Under the pieces are notes generated by a model. That model did no database searches. It had not been told where the DNA came from and was given only the letters and a program-made list of their open reading frames with translations. Below, in pieces: positions 14,290 to 21,408 of a DNA stretch of 45,400 nt (its first letter is position 1; every line of letters starts with the position of its first letter). Made by a program: the position numbers and the translations under genes. The stretch lies in the IMG/VR virus record IMGVR_UViG_3300013285_000025, positions 1-45,400 of that record. The stretch is one strand, 5' to 3'. The DNA comes from a virus.

Positions 14290-14318
14290 TTTACTTTAAT
14301 CCTACTCTAAGGTATACT
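14290..14318 (+). promoter_or_regulatory. early-type promoter (TTTACT-17-TATACT)
   Basis: TTTACTTTAAT starts at 14290 and GGTATACT ends at 14318, with 17-base spacing. An ATG (14325) occurs six bases after the -10, in frame with the next gene. The first 30 transcribed bases resemble those of the promoter at 10974. Confidence 0.8.
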
Positions 14319-14348
14319 TACTGTATGATAATTGAAAAAGGAACTAAA

Positions 14349-14627
14349 ATGACTGAGTTTGAAAAGAATTGCTACGGGATGTCCCAAGCCGATATTCGCG
14401 AAGAATATATGGGGTCAATCACTGCTCGTCTGTCTGGACTAGAGATGGTTGCAATGGGTGTGTTAAGCGATGCCCAAGAGTTGATCGCAGCTGATCGTAC
14501 AGAGTTGGCTCGCAAGAACATTAACATTGCGAAATTTATCCTGTCTGAGATGATGGAATCTCGGTTGACTGATCTTCCTAGAGGGGGTCATTCTATAGAG
14601 GGGTCACCTGTAGGAGCATCACTATAA
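14349..14627 (+). CDS. hypothetical 92-residue helical protein
   Basis: The protein begins MTEFEKNCYGMSQADIRE and is mainly helical (SGLEMVAMGVLSDAQELIA), with a Gly/Ser-rich tail. The start at 14349 was chosen because AAGGAA lies six bases before it. An in-frame leaderless start at 14325 would add eight residues. Its stop overlaps the following gene by one base. Confidence 0.65.
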   Translation: MTEFEKNCYGMSQADIREEYMGSITARLSGLEMVAMGVLSDAQELIAADRTELARKNINIAKFILSEMMESRLTDLPRGGHSIEGSPVGASL

Positions 14628-14791
14628 TGAGAGGTTCTATTCGTGTATTCACTGGTCTTATCATCACTATGTTTGCTGCTGGCGGTATGGATAATGCTGC
14701 AGATAATCAGCTTTATGTGGTCCTACTCGTTGCTTGCGCTGGTCTTGCTCTTATGTACTCTGGGGTATCTGCTATGAAGGAGAATCGCTAA
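14627..14791 (+). CDS. 54-residue two-helix membrane protein
   Basis: The frame encodes 54 residues with two hydrophobic stretches, roughly residues 6-20 (VFTGLIITMFAAGG) and 29-46 (LYVVLLVACAGLALMYSG), joined by the short polar loop MDNAADNQ. TAATG coupling to both neighbours supports translation. It is a small inner-membrane protein of unknown role, possibly acting on host envelope or exclusion functions. Confidence 0.65.
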   Translation: MRGSIRVFTGLIITMFAAGGMDNAADNQLYVVLLVACAGLALMYSGVSAMKENR

Positions 14792-15006
14792 TGGCCAAGA
14801 TTCGTGCGATTGTTAATGGTGTCTCTTACTACACAACTACTACTGCTCTAAAGAAGCAATCCTCTAGTTGCCATAGTATGCAGAACACTGCGCTGTTCTA
14901 TGCTCTAGATAAGATGGGTAAGAATCTAGGTGTTGCTACCAACGTTGCTGTGTATGATTCAAAGATGAAGCGACATGCGTTCGACATCCAATTGTGTGTG
15001 GTATAG
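14791..15006 (+). CDS. hypothetical 71-residue protein
   Basis: The protein starts MAKIRAIVNGVSYYTTTTALKK at the ATG overlapping the previous stop. The longer frame from 14734 lies in the membrane protein gene and is rejected. It is basic and Ser/Thr-rich. No family recognised. Confidence 0.65.
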   Translation: MAKIRAIVNGVSYYTTTTALKKQSSSCHSMQNTALFYALDKMGKNLGVATNVAVYDSKMKRHAFDIQLCVV

Positions 15007-15202
15007 GGGGTAGGGGTAAATTGAAATCTATATTAGAAAAGACGGGAGTCTCTCCTACAGATCGGCTATACAACCCCATCAGTATTTCTCTCTACCCTAC
15101 ACACATTGAAAACCACTTGCCAGAAAAAAATTCCCGTGGAAAAATTTCATCATTAAACCTTTGTAGAAAGAACTATATTATAGCGAGTATTTGGAGACAT
15201 TG
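15007..15202 (+). other. 196-base intergenic region
   Basis: No convincing gene is seen. A 70-codon open frame crosses the region but has no start signal and unlike codon use. TTAAAC (15153) and TATTAT (15176) with 17-base spacing could be a weak promoter for the 15203 gene. Confidence 0.4.
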
Positions 15203-15490
15203 GTGAGTACACTTAAAGAACAATTTGAAAAACGTGATGCGGATAAACCCTCACCAAAGTGGATATATGGCGATCGTGTCTCGGGTAAGTTTGTAAGGCA
15301 AGAACCAATAGATGATATTAAGTTTCAGCTGGTTTATATCCCTGTTATTGGCATGGTTATTCGTGAAGACTATGAAGATAGTTCTATGGTATTATGTCAT
15401 CTCGATCTCCCAGTAGTAGACGGAGACGAATATAAGTGGATTGTGCGTGTTCCCAGTAAGAGTATGAAACGATTAAAGGAGATCGTATGA
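15203..15490 (+). CDS. hypothetical 95-residue protein
   Basis: The protein starts (GTG) with STLKEQFEKRDADKP and has a strand-rich middle (FQLVYIPVIGMVIRED). GGAG at 15193-15196 lies six bases before the GTG at 15203, so that start is preferred over the in-frame TTG at 15191. It overlaps the next gene by ATGA. No family recognised. Confidence 0.65.
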   Translation: MSTLKEQFEKRDADKPSPKWIYGDRVSGKFVRQEPIDDIKFQLVYIPVIGMVIREDYEDSSMVLCHLDLPVVDGDEYKWIVRVPSKSMKRLKEIV

Positions 15491-15684
15491 AGCGAATGAA
15501 TCGACTGGCATCAGATGCTAATCTAGATCTTTACGCTCTAGGTATGGATAGAGCCAAGTGGGATGCTAGGTTAGAAGCGTATACTGCAGCTGTTGTTGCA
15601 CATTGTGTGTGGAAGTTTGGGCAAACTCGTATGGAGCCTAGTCTGGAGAAATATATTATGGAAAGTTTAAAAAATGAGCCTTGA
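15487..15684 (+). CDS. hypothetical 65-residue protein
   Basis: The product begins MKRMNRLASDANLDLY and is helical (DARLEAYTAAVVAHCV). The start is ATGA-coupled to the upstream gene, and the 3' end overlaps the next gene by 11 bases. The pattern resembles small conserved phage proteins of unknown role. Confidence 0.65.
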   Translation: MKRMNRLASDANLDLYALGMDRAKWDARLEAYTAAVVAHCVWKFGQTRMEPSLEKYIMESLKNEP

Positions 15685-16015
15685 TGTTGATTTGATGGTT
15701 GGTCAACCAGTATCGGTGTTCAGTCAGAACATTACTCATAATCTGGGTAAGATGGCTGCACAAGTTACGTTGTCTAATGGTAAGACGTTATATGATGTTC
15801 TTTGGCGTCCAGATGAACATAATTACTTTACGGCTGAGGATATATCTGAGTTATTGGATGAGGGATTTAATATTCTACTCTCTGACCCTCAGAAGTTTAA
15901 AGCATTCAATCCCGAGAATGGTTGGGGTGAATATAATGGATTGCTAAACTTTGTTTATGCATATCGTAACGCATGTTGGGATACTCCAACAGCAGAATTA
16001 AGGATAAGTCGATGA
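15674..16015 (+). CDS. conserved phage protein (NITHNLGKMA family)
   Basis: The 113-residue protein contains VFSQNITHNLGKMA, VLWRPDEH and a Trp/Gly-rich C-terminal part. This combination is familiar from a conserved hypothetical family found in many phages of diverse hosts. The invariant His, Asn and Trp hint at an enzyme or metal site, but no activity is known to me. It is coupled to neighbours by overlaps. Confidence 0.75.
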   Translation: MSLDVDLMVGQPVSVFSQNITHNLGKMAAQVTLSNGKTLYDVLWRPDEHNYFTAEDISELLDEGFNILLSDPQKFKAFNPENGWGEYNGLLNFVYAYRNACWDTPTAELRISR

Positions 16016-16338
16016 GTAATTATAGACCTGATAAATGGGTAATGGTTAAGATTGGTGAGGGTAATCTCTATAAGATTTTCGCTTGCTGGTATGGAGGATA
16101 TCTTAGCTCTGATTCATGGAAGTTAAATAGTGGCGTGACCCAAGTAAGTAAAGAAGGTCATGTGTATTCTTTTGAGGGATCCTCTGGCTCTACTTATGAG
16201 TGTCATGAGGATACCTATGGAACCAATATGTATGGTGGTGACGTTCTTGATGGAATGATTAAGAACGCTTCCGAGCATGGAGTTGAGATAAAAATTCTTG
16301 ACGAGAAAACTAACTTTATGGAGTTACCCTATGAATGA
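16012..16338 (+). CDS. hypothetical 108-residue protein
   Basis: The protein starts MSNYRPDKWVMVKIGE at an ATGA overlap. It is strand-rich and Gly/Ser/Trp-rich (CWYGGYLSSDSWKLNSG), suggesting a small beta-barrel or sandwich. Similar PDKWVMVKI proteins occur in other aquatic phages as hypotheticals. The function is unknown. Confidence 0.68.
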   Translation: MSNYRPDKWVMVKIGEGNLYKIFACWYGGYLSSDSWKLNSGVTQVSKEGHVYSFEGSSGSTYECHEDTYGTNMYGGDVLDGMIKNASEHGVEIKILDEKTNFMELPYE

Positions 16339-16486
16339 TCTACAAGAAGTAAGACTCGCTCGTCAACTTGGTGTAGTGATCGAAGCGGAACTTATAAAGG
16401 GTGAGAAGTTACCCGATGAAGTGATCCGAGCATATAGAGAACTATTGGCTCACTGGCAATTGCAAATGCAGAAGGAAATAACTTGA
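16331..16486 (+). CDS. hypothetical 51-residue protein
   Basis: The product begins MNDLQEVRLARQLGV and forms probable helices (PDEVIRAYRELLAHW). The ATG at 16331 overlaps the preceding gene by eight bases. The longer frame from 16298 lies inside it. The end overlaps the CDGSH gene. Confidence 0.6.
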   Translation: MNDLQEVRLARQLGVVIEAELIKGEKLPDEVIRAYRELLAHWQLQMQKEIT

Positions 16487-16659
16487 TCTCGGCAGAAGAT
16501 ATGATGGCATGCTGGTGTGGACGATCCAAGACTGGATTGTGCGATGGATCACACACCTTCACAGATGATCAGTGGGCAGATATTAATTATGAGTATAAAG
16601 GAGAAGATAATCCTCAGGACTCATGGCATCAGAAAACAGATGATTACTACGACAAATGA
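16483..16659 (+). CDS. CDGSH-type iron-sulfur mini-protein
   Basis: The 58-residue product has CWCGRSKTG followed by LCDGSH, giving Cys10, Cys12, Cys20 and His24, the 3Cys-1His ligand set of CDGSH [2Fe-2S] proteins. Seven residues separate Cys12 and Cys20, where the usual motif has eight and a Pro, so the loop is one residue short. The rest of the protein is acidic and ends YYDK. The TTG at 16483 is preferred because AAGGA lies seven bases upstream; ATGs at 16501 and 16504 would keep the motif. ATGA-like overlaps link it to both neighbours. The family stores or transfers iron-sulfur clusters or electrons; its role in a phage is unknown. Confidence 0.65.
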   Translation: MISAEDMMACWCGRSKTGLCDGSHTFTDDQWADINYEYKGEDNPQDSWHQKTDDYYDK

Positions 16660-17054
16660 TTAGAATAATTGTTGATCATATCGCAAAGGTTGAGCCAACC
16701 CTTACTGCGAATCATTTCTTAAAGATAACTACTGAAACTGACATCTATGGGTTTTCTGTTGAAGAGTTACGTAATGAGATGATTGCTCAGGATAAGTATC
16801 ATCTATTGTCTGGACCATTTAAAAATCATAATTCAATAACACAAAATGAAGTTAATTCCAACCTTCATGAAGAATTTGAAGTGGATGAAAACGAAGTACC
16901 AGATATTACTCTGGAAAATTGTTTTTGGATTATGAAAGAATCAAAACTAACTGAAGCAGTTCGTTATGGTGGCGCAAAGTTTCGATGTTTCCAGCGTCTA
17001 TATTTACGGGAACATTACAATACAACATGGAAAGCACATTATGATCGGTCTTGA
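16656..17054 (+). CDS. hypothetical 132-residue protein
   Basis: The protein starts MIRIIVDHIAKVEPTLTANH at an ATGA overlap. It is mixed alpha/beta with an acidic middle (EEFEVDENEVPD) and a basic end (FQRLYLREH). No known domain is visible. It is part of the continuous small-gene array. Confidence 0.65.
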   Translation: MIRIIVDHIAKVEPTLTANHFLKITTETDIYGFSVEELRNEMIAQDKYHLLSGPFKNHNSITQNEVNSNLHEEFEVDENEVPDITLENCFWIMKESKLTEAVRYGGAKFRCFQRLYLREHYNTTWKAHYDRS

Positions 17055-17379
17055 AATTGATATGGAAACAGCAAACAATATTACTAGGTTGACACTAACT
17101 GATTACCGAGATTATTGTATTAGTGAGAATAAACAGTGGGAAGCAAATCCAAGGGATGAAGATAATCCAGAAGGATATTGGTTGCATCCCGAGGATTATG
17201 CTCGGAACTTCAAAACAGTTAGACGCATTGATAAACTTTTAAACGACTTCGGGGGAGAATTATATGGCGAATGTAAAGCAAGGGAATTTAGCTCGTCCCC
17301 CTCAATGGTGGAAGCATCTAAGAGATTGGAAGCGTATTTTCTGGAAATCCGAAAGAGCGCAGCAAAAAAAGAGGATTAA
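17041..17379 (+). CDS. hypothetical 112-residue protein
   Basis: The product begins MIGLEIDMETANN at 17041, with GGAAAG about eight bases upstream. The frame from 16966 would start deep in the preceding gene. It is charged and contains YWLHPEDYARNFKTVRRIDK. Similar Trp/Tyr-rich short proteins occur in phages without known function. Confidence 0.62.
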   Translation: MIGLEIDMETANNITRLTLTDYRDYCISENKQWEANPRDEDNPEGYWLHPEDYARNFKTVRRIDKLLNDFGGELYGECKAREFSSSPSMVEASKRLEAYFLEIRKSAAKKED

Positions 17380-17381
17380 GA

Positions 17382-17669
17382 ATGAGTTATAGTCGTTGGG
17401 GTAGCAGTTCTTGGTATACTTTTTGGGCAGTTCGAGGAGAAGAACTCTTGCAAGGTAATATCAACGAAGAAGTATTCGCAGGATGGTACAGTATGGATAA
17501 GTGTATCGATTGGTCTTATGAAGAAGTAAATAATTTATTGTTTAAAGATCCAGAATATATTATCAAATTACTTGAGATGACTTATGGGTGTTCTCCAGAT
17601 GAAGCCAACGAATTGCAAGAGTATATGCAAATTTGGCGCAGTGACGTAAAACGTGAATATTTCGCTTGA
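17382..17669 (+). CDS. conserved phage protein (MSYSRWGSSSWY family)
   Basis: The 95-residue protein opens MSYSRWGSSSWYTFW, an opening seen in a conserved family of phage hypotheticals. An acidic helical C-terminal half follows (PEYIIKLLEMTYGCSPDEA). Its TGA stop is itself part of the TTGACT -35 of the next promoter. Confidence 0.7.
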   Translation: MSYSRWGSSSWYTFWAVRGEELLQGNINEEVFAGWYSMDKCIDWSYEEVNNLLFKDPEYIIKLLEMTYGCSPDEANELQEYMQIWRSDVKREYFA

Positions 17670-17694
17670 CTTTAATTAAGAAGTAAGGTATAAT
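17666..17694 (+). promoter_or_regulatory. early-type promoter, leaderless arrangement
   Basis: TTGACTTTAAT begins at 17666 and GGTATAAT ends at 17694, spacing 17. The ATG of the next gene is at 17701, six bases after the -10, where transcription should start. The -35 overlaps the previous stop codon. Confidence 0.85.
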
Positions 17695-17700
17695 TGTAGT

Positions 17701-17895
17701 ATGAGATACTTACTAATAACATTGTTACTTACTGGATGCAGCACTACTAATCTTACTGTGGTTGAGATGAAAAACGTGCACGTTGATAATTCTGCAAAGA
17801 ATAATTTTGTTGGTAATCCCTGTAAATTTTATGTTGGTGAATATTGTATGTTAGTAAAGCCAACTCCCCGTAATCCTGATAGTCCTTTAAAATGA
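17701..17895 (+). CDS. small lipoprotein
   Basis: The 64-residue product has a short hydrophobic signal and the lipobox LLTGC with Cys13, so it should be lipidated and anchored in the host envelope. The mature part has two further Cys (PCKFYVGEYC) that may form a disulfide. The start is fixed by the signal peptide. There is no transcribed ribosome binding site because the promoter -10 ends seven bases before. Phage lipoproteins sometimes block superinfection; that role is only suggested here. Confidence 0.75.
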   Translation: MRYLLITLLLTGCSTTNLTVVEMKNVHVDNSAKNNFVGNPCKFYVGEYCMLVKPTPRNPDSPLK

Positions 17896-18047
17896 CAGAT
17901 GAAGAAGTAGAAATTTTATATAATGAAATGGAGAAGTTCTACGGGAAACTCCCAAGTTTTGAGCATGAACCTATTCAGTTTGCAAACTGTGTAAAGTTGT
18001 TTAAATATTATAAGAAACGAGAACTAGATGAAAACCGATCTGAATGA
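17892..18047 (+). CDS. hypothetical 51-residue acidic protein
   Basis: The frame starts ATGA-coupled to the lipoprotein and encodes 51 residues beginning MTDEEVEILYNEMEKFYGK, with one central Cys (ANCVKLFKYY). The last 20 bases overlap the next gene. No family recognised. Confidence 0.6.
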   Translation: MTDEEVEILYNEMEKFYGKLPSFEHEPIQFANCVKLFKYYKKRELDENRSE

Positions 18048-18237
18048 AATTGCGCATTCTGTTGATAATGTTTTAAGTAAGATGTTACTGGAAACTGATT
18101 TAGGACCACTAGAGTTGTCCTCCGTTATCCTTGCTCGTCTTGTGAGAATGAATCAAGAGTTTTCATGTCATGAAGAATTTAACAAGATTATGGAAGTTGC
18201 AACACTAAAAAAACCAGAATTTAGAACATATCAATGA
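18028..18237 (+). CDS. hypothetical 69-residue protein
   Basis: The product begins MKTDLNEIAHSVDNVLSKM and is mostly helical. It overlaps both neighbours, 20 bases upstream and ATGA downstream. No domain recognised. Confidence 0.62.
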   Translation: MKTDLNEIAHSVDNVLSKMLLETDLGPLELSSVILARLVRMNQEFSCHEEFNKIMEVATLKKPEFRTYQ

Positions 18238-18857
18238 AAGAACACGAAATAAATTCCATGGGTATGTTTATCCTGGGATGGTATGGAGATCCTGTTAATG
18301 CTGATTCATTAGTTGAAATCTATAATAATACAGAAATAAAAACTATTGCGCCAGTTGGTTATAGTGGAAATCGTGTTGTTGATAAAAGTATGAAAGACTC
18401 ATCTGATGTTTCTTTGGGTCCAGAATTTTTAAACGATTCTTTGTATGGTGCTCATATTAGAGAATGTGTTAGATTATATTCGGAGAAATATACATTCTCT
18501 AAAGTGAATGGTGTGTTCCCAGCAGAAGGTGTTAATATTCAGAAATATCCTATTGGTGGTGGATTTAAAGTTTGGCATCATGAACGAATGGAACCAGTGT
18601 TCCCAGAAATAGCAAGACATTTTGTGTTCATGACATACTTAAATGACGTTCCAGATGGTGGTACTGAATTTTATCATCAAGGTATTAAAATTCGTGCGGA
18701 CAAGGGCTTGACTTTAATTTGGCCAGCTGATTGGACATATACTCATCGAGGTGAAGTTTCGCATACTAAAGAAAAAATTATAGCAACTGGTTGGTTGCAT
18801 TTATTAGAAAGTGAAAGAAAACATGAAAATCGCAATTTGCTCGGACGTCCATCTTGA
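18234..18857 (+). CDS. prolyl 4-hydroxylase-like 2OG-Fe(II) oxygenase
   Basis: The 207-residue enzyme has VWHHERME (His115/His116 before Glu117), FMTYLNDVPDGGTEFYHQG, distal H171 in TYTHRGEVS and a Lys about ten residues later in KEKIIATGW. The order and the YLNDVPDGGTEF strand closely follow prolyl 4-hydroxylases of bacteria and phages. It would hydroxylate a protein or small molecule. It is separate from the 2545-8127 oxygenase cluster and precedes a phosphoesterase. Confidence 0.87.
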   Translation: MKEHEINSMGMFILGWYGDPVNADSLVEIYNNTEIKTIAPVGYSGNRVVDKSMKDSSDVSLGPEFLNDSLYGAHIRECVRLYSEKYTFSKVNGVFPAEGVNIQKYPIGGGFKVWHHERMEPVFPEIARHFVFMTYLNDVPDGGTEFYHQGIKIRADKGLTLIWPADWTYTHRGEVSHTKEKIIATGWLHLLESERKHENRNLLGRPS

Positions 18858-19734
18858 ATTTGGACAACTACAATTAGAGAATACTCAGAATGCTGAAGTT
18901 CTTATTTTATCTGGTGATATTTGTACTGCTTGTGACCTTCGTGTTACCGACAATATTTTATCTTCTGCTAAAACTGATAGGTATCTTGATTTCTTTCATG
19001 CTTGTAGTAGGAATTTCCCTCATGTGGTTTATGTTATGGGTAATCACGAGCATTACCATGGTGACTATGCTACTTCTGCAGGGTATTTAAGAGATGCCAT
19101 GAAACAGTGTGGTAATAATATTCACTTTCTTGACAAAGAAGTTTGGGAACATAATGACTATGTGTTTATCGGTGGTACTCTTTGGACTGATATGAATGGT
19201 GAAGATGAGATGACCATGCAACATGTGTCACGTCGTATGAATGACTTTCAGATCTGTAAGAATAGTTTGCGAGAAGTCAACTTCAGAACTCAGGAACCAA
19301 CACTTGATGAAACTGGTGATCATAAAAAAGATGCTGATGGTAAGGGGTTGTATCATGCAGTCTTTAAGACTCGTGAAGCATATCTTTCCCCGCAGGATGC
19401 TGTGCTTGATCACAAAGCAATGTTAAGATTCATTGAGGATACTTATACAGAAACTCCTCCATGGAAGACTGTTGTTGTAGTTGGTCATCATGCGCCAAGT
19501 AAAGGTTCTGAACATCCAAAATATAAGCATGATCAATTGATGAATGGTGCTTATAATTCTAGACTTGAGAGTTTTATTCTTGCTCGTCCAGGGATTAAAC
19601 TTTGGACTCATGGGCATACTCATGAAGACTTTGATTACATGGTTGGTAGTACTCGTGTTGTATGCAATCCTCGTGGCTACATCAACTACGAAGATCGTGC
19701 AGATAGGTTTGAACTAAAATACGTGGAGGTTTAA
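18823..19734 (+). CDS. metallophosphoesterase (calcineurin-like)
   Basis: The 303-residue protein has the family motifs in order: SDVHLEF (residues 7-13), LSGDICTA, MGNHEHYHGD, VVVGHHAPS and THGHTHEDFDY near the C-terminus. These ligate two metal ions for hydrolysis of phosphodiesters or phosphomonoesters. The ATG at 18823 is preferred to 18811 because family members begin right at MKIxxxSDxH. It overlaps the oxygenase by 35 bases. The substrate is not evident. Confidence 0.92.
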   Translation: MKIAICSDVHLEFGQLQLENTQNAEVLILSGDICTACDLRVTDNILSSAKTDRYLDFFHACSRNFPHVVYVMGNHEHYHGDYATSAGYLRDAMKQCGNNIHFLDKEVWEHNDYVFIGGTLWTDMNGEDEMTMQHVSRRMNDFQICKNSLREVNFRTQEPTLDETGDHKKDADGKGLYHAVFKTREAYLSPQDAVLDHKAMLRFIEDTYTETPPWKTVVVVGHHAPSKGSEHPKYKHDQLMNGAYNSRLESFILARPGIKLWTHGHTHEDFDYMVGSTRVVCNPRGYINYEDRADRFELKYVEV

Positions 19735-19928
19735 TGAGAGATCGATGGACATTAACTGTTGAAGAAGATCCAGAAACGGGAGATTTAATGCTTCCGTTTA
19801 CTGAAGAGATTCTTACTAAATGTGGTTGGAAAGAAGGTGATACATTAACATGGACCGTAAAAACAAACGGATCTATTATTTTATCTAAGAAGGAAATTGA
19901 AGATGCCGAAATACACACTGATAGCTGA
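19734..19928 (+). CDS. AbrB/SpoVT-like small protein
   Basis: The 64-residue product has the swapped-hairpin pattern WTLTVEEDPETGDLMLPF... GDTLTWTVKTNGSIILSKK, as in conserved phage proteins related to AbrB/MazE-type DNA-binding folds. A GGAGG site precedes the ATG. It may act as a small transcription regulator, inferred from fold only. Confidence 0.65.
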   Translation: MRDRWTLTVEEDPETGDLMLPFTEEILTKCGWKEGDTLTWTVKTNGSIILSKKEIEDAEIHTDS

Positions 19929-20193
19929 ACATAAAGATATGTTTGGAAAATCGCTTAGTAAAACTACTCATGAATTTGAGGTAGATTTTATCGGGGATGT
20001 TCTTGAAAACGTAGATTTGTTTTTACGTGGAGTAGGATTTTATCCAACTGGAATTCTTGATTATCAAGAAGAATACCAAGAAGAATACCAAGAAGAATAT
20101 GTGCCTGATTGGTCTGAAGAGTGGGAAACTCCTCAGGAAGACCATGTTGTTCATTCAAACCATTATTTTGACACAGAAAGAAATAAAAAATGA
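19903..20193 (+). CDS. hypothetical protein with YQEE repeats
   Basis: The 96-residue protein begins MPKYTLIAEHKDMFGKSLSKTTHEFE. It has a strand-rich first half and a triple tandem YQEE stretch in the middle, followed by an acidic Trp-rich tail. The ATG at 19903 follows AGGA by eight bases, so the earlier in-frame TTG is not needed. It overlaps the regulator gene by 26 bases. Confidence 0.65.
   Translation: MPKYTLIAEHKDMFGKSLSKTTHEFEVDFIGDVLENVDLFLRGVGFYPTGILDYQEEYQEEYQEEYVPDWSEEWETPQEDHVVHSNHYFDTERNKK
20062..20097 (+). repeat. three 12-base tandem repeats in coding sequence
   Basis: The unit TAYCAAGAAGAA is present three times in a row, encoding YQEE. Copy number can change by slippage without a frame change. 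Confidence 0.85.
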
Positions 20194-20564
20194 GTAAAAC
20201 ATTCACTGATGTAGCAGTATTTCTTGCAGCATGTGGTCAAAACCATGCTAATACTCCAGTGCCACAAAACGATTTGTCAAAATTGTATCTAAAACTAATT
20301 CATGAAGAGTATGACGAGTTCAGAGAAGCGTTAGCAGAAGATGATGACGCTGAACAACTCGATGCTTGCTTTGATATGATGTGGGTTATCATCGGTTATA
20401 TGAAATCTCGTGGTTGGGATTGTGAAGCAGCATGGGATGAGGGTGCAAAATCTAACTTGATTAAGATTGACCCTATTACTGGCATGGTCATTCGTCGTGA
20501 AGATGGTAAAATTATGAAACCAGAGGGTTGGAAACCACCTAATTTCGCAAAATTCGTGAAATAA
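20190..20564 (+). CDS. MazG/PRA-PH-like nucleotide pyrophosphohydrolase
   Basis: The 124-residue protein has the all-alpha NTP-PPase signature: IHEEYDEFREAL (metal-binding Glu residues), then AEQLDACFDMMWVIIG with paired acidic residues and a conserved GAKSNLIKIDP tail. Phage members of this group hydrolyse nucleoside triphosphates to monophosphates and are often annotated as MazG-like or phosphoribosyl-ATP pyrophosphohydrolase-like. It is ATGA-coupled to the upstream gene. It forms a nucleotide metabolism pair with the next gene. Confidence 0.82.
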   Translation: MSKTFTDVAVFLAACGQNHANTPVPQNDLSKLYLKLIHEEYDEFREALAEDDDAEQLDACFDMMWVIIGYMKSRGWDCEAAWDEGAKSNLIKIDPITGMVIRREDGKIMKPEGWKPPNFAKFVK

Positions 20565-20565
20565 C

Positions 20566-20594
20566 TTGACTTTAATTGAAAACTCAGGTATAAT
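20566..20594 (+). promoter_or_regulatory. early-type promoter, leaderless arrangement
   Basis: TTGACTTTAATTG begins at 20566 and GGTATAAT ends at 20594, spacing 17. The ATG of the nucleotidase is at 20601, six bases after the -10. The whole promoter fits in the 36-base gap between two genes. Confidence 0.87.
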
Positions 20595-20600
20595 ATTGTT

Positions 20601-21125
20601 ATGATTACACTATACTTAGACATGGATGGTGTGCTTTGCAACTTTGACAAAGCATATCGTTCACTACGCACTCATGCAACTGACGGAAAACGATTCCGTG
20701 CAGCTGTTATGGATTATTACATCTTCGAAGATCTGGAATTTATGCCAGATACGCAAGAATTGTTGACTTATGTTGCAAAACTTGAGAATATTCACATTGA
20801 AATTCTGACTTCAATGGGTACTTTTGATGTTCAACAAGGAAATGCAGCAAAAACACAAAAACAAAAGTGGTTAGATAAATGGAACATTCCATACAAAGCC
20901 AATTTTGTTCGTTCCAAAGAAGAAAAATCAAAATTTGCTCATGATAGAGCAATTTTAGTTGATGATTCTATTGGTTGTATCACACCATTTGCTGCTAAAG
21001 GTGGTCATGCCATTCATCATAGCAAATCTTCTGATACAGTTCAGCAAATTCATGATACCATTCGTGGTATTCGTGGAATATCTGCGTTAAGATTTAATTT
21101 TGATGACATGGGAACATATGCTTGA
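20601..21125 (+). CDS. 5'(3')-deoxyribonucleotidase-like HAD hydrolase
   Basis: The 174-residue protein starts LYLDMDGVLCNFDKAY, with nucleophile Asp7 and Asp9 of HAD motif I. ILTSMGTFD is motif II, KEEKSKFAH supplies the motif III Lys, and AILVDDSIGCI is motif IV. Phage and bacterial 5'(3')-deoxyribonucleotidases share this layout and remove phosphate from dNMPs, complementing the adjacent pyrophosphohydrolase. The start is unambiguous from motif I and lies at the predicted transcription start, with no transcribed ribosome binding site. Confidence 0.88.
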   Translation: MITLYLDMDGVLCNFDKAYRSLRTHATDGKRFRAAVMDYYIFEDLEFMPDTQELLTYVAKLENIHIEILTSMGTFDVQQGNAAKTQKQKWLDKWNIPYKANFVRSKEEKSKFAHDRAILVDDSIGCITPFAAKGGHAIHHSKSSDTVQQIHDTIRGIRGISALRFNFDDMGTYA

Positions 21126-21408
21126 TATTTTTGGACCAACATTGCAATGGATAAAAGATGATTACTCTTCTAATCGAATTCGTTTTTGTGTTGAGTTGCT
21201 GGCTTGGGCTGTATCTATTGGTTGCTCACTTACTATGGCGATCACAGTCCCCAATCCTCCTCTTTTGGCTCTTTACCCTGTGTGGATCAGTGGTTGTGCT
21301 ATGTATGCTTGGGCTGCTTATACTCGGCAATCATTTGGCATGCTTACTAACTACCTCTTGCTTACTGCCATAGATACAGTAGGATTAGTACGAATGGTGA
21401 TAGCATGA
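21118..21408 (+). CDS. conserved membrane protein of aquatic T4-like phages
   Basis: The 96-residue protein begins MLDIFGPTLQWIKDDYSSN and has three hydrophobic segments around residues 24-44, 48-66 and 72-92, including ITVPNPPLLALYPVWISG. This sequence type is familiar as a conserved hypothetical membrane protein in marine T4-like phages. It overlaps the nucleotidase by eight bases. The in-frame ATG at 21100 is less likely. The function is unknown. Confidence 0.78.
   Translation: MLDIFGPTLQWIKDDYSSNRIRFCVELLAWAVSIGCSLTMAITVPNPPLLALYPVWISGCAMYAWAAYTRQSFGMLTNYLLLTAIDTVGLVRMVIA

Noticed and set aside
14994-15206. A 70-codon open frame crossing the gap before the 15203 gene
   Set aside because: It has no ribosome binding site at a sensible start, its residue mix is unlike neighbours, and it overlaps genes at both ends. 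Better read as intergenic.
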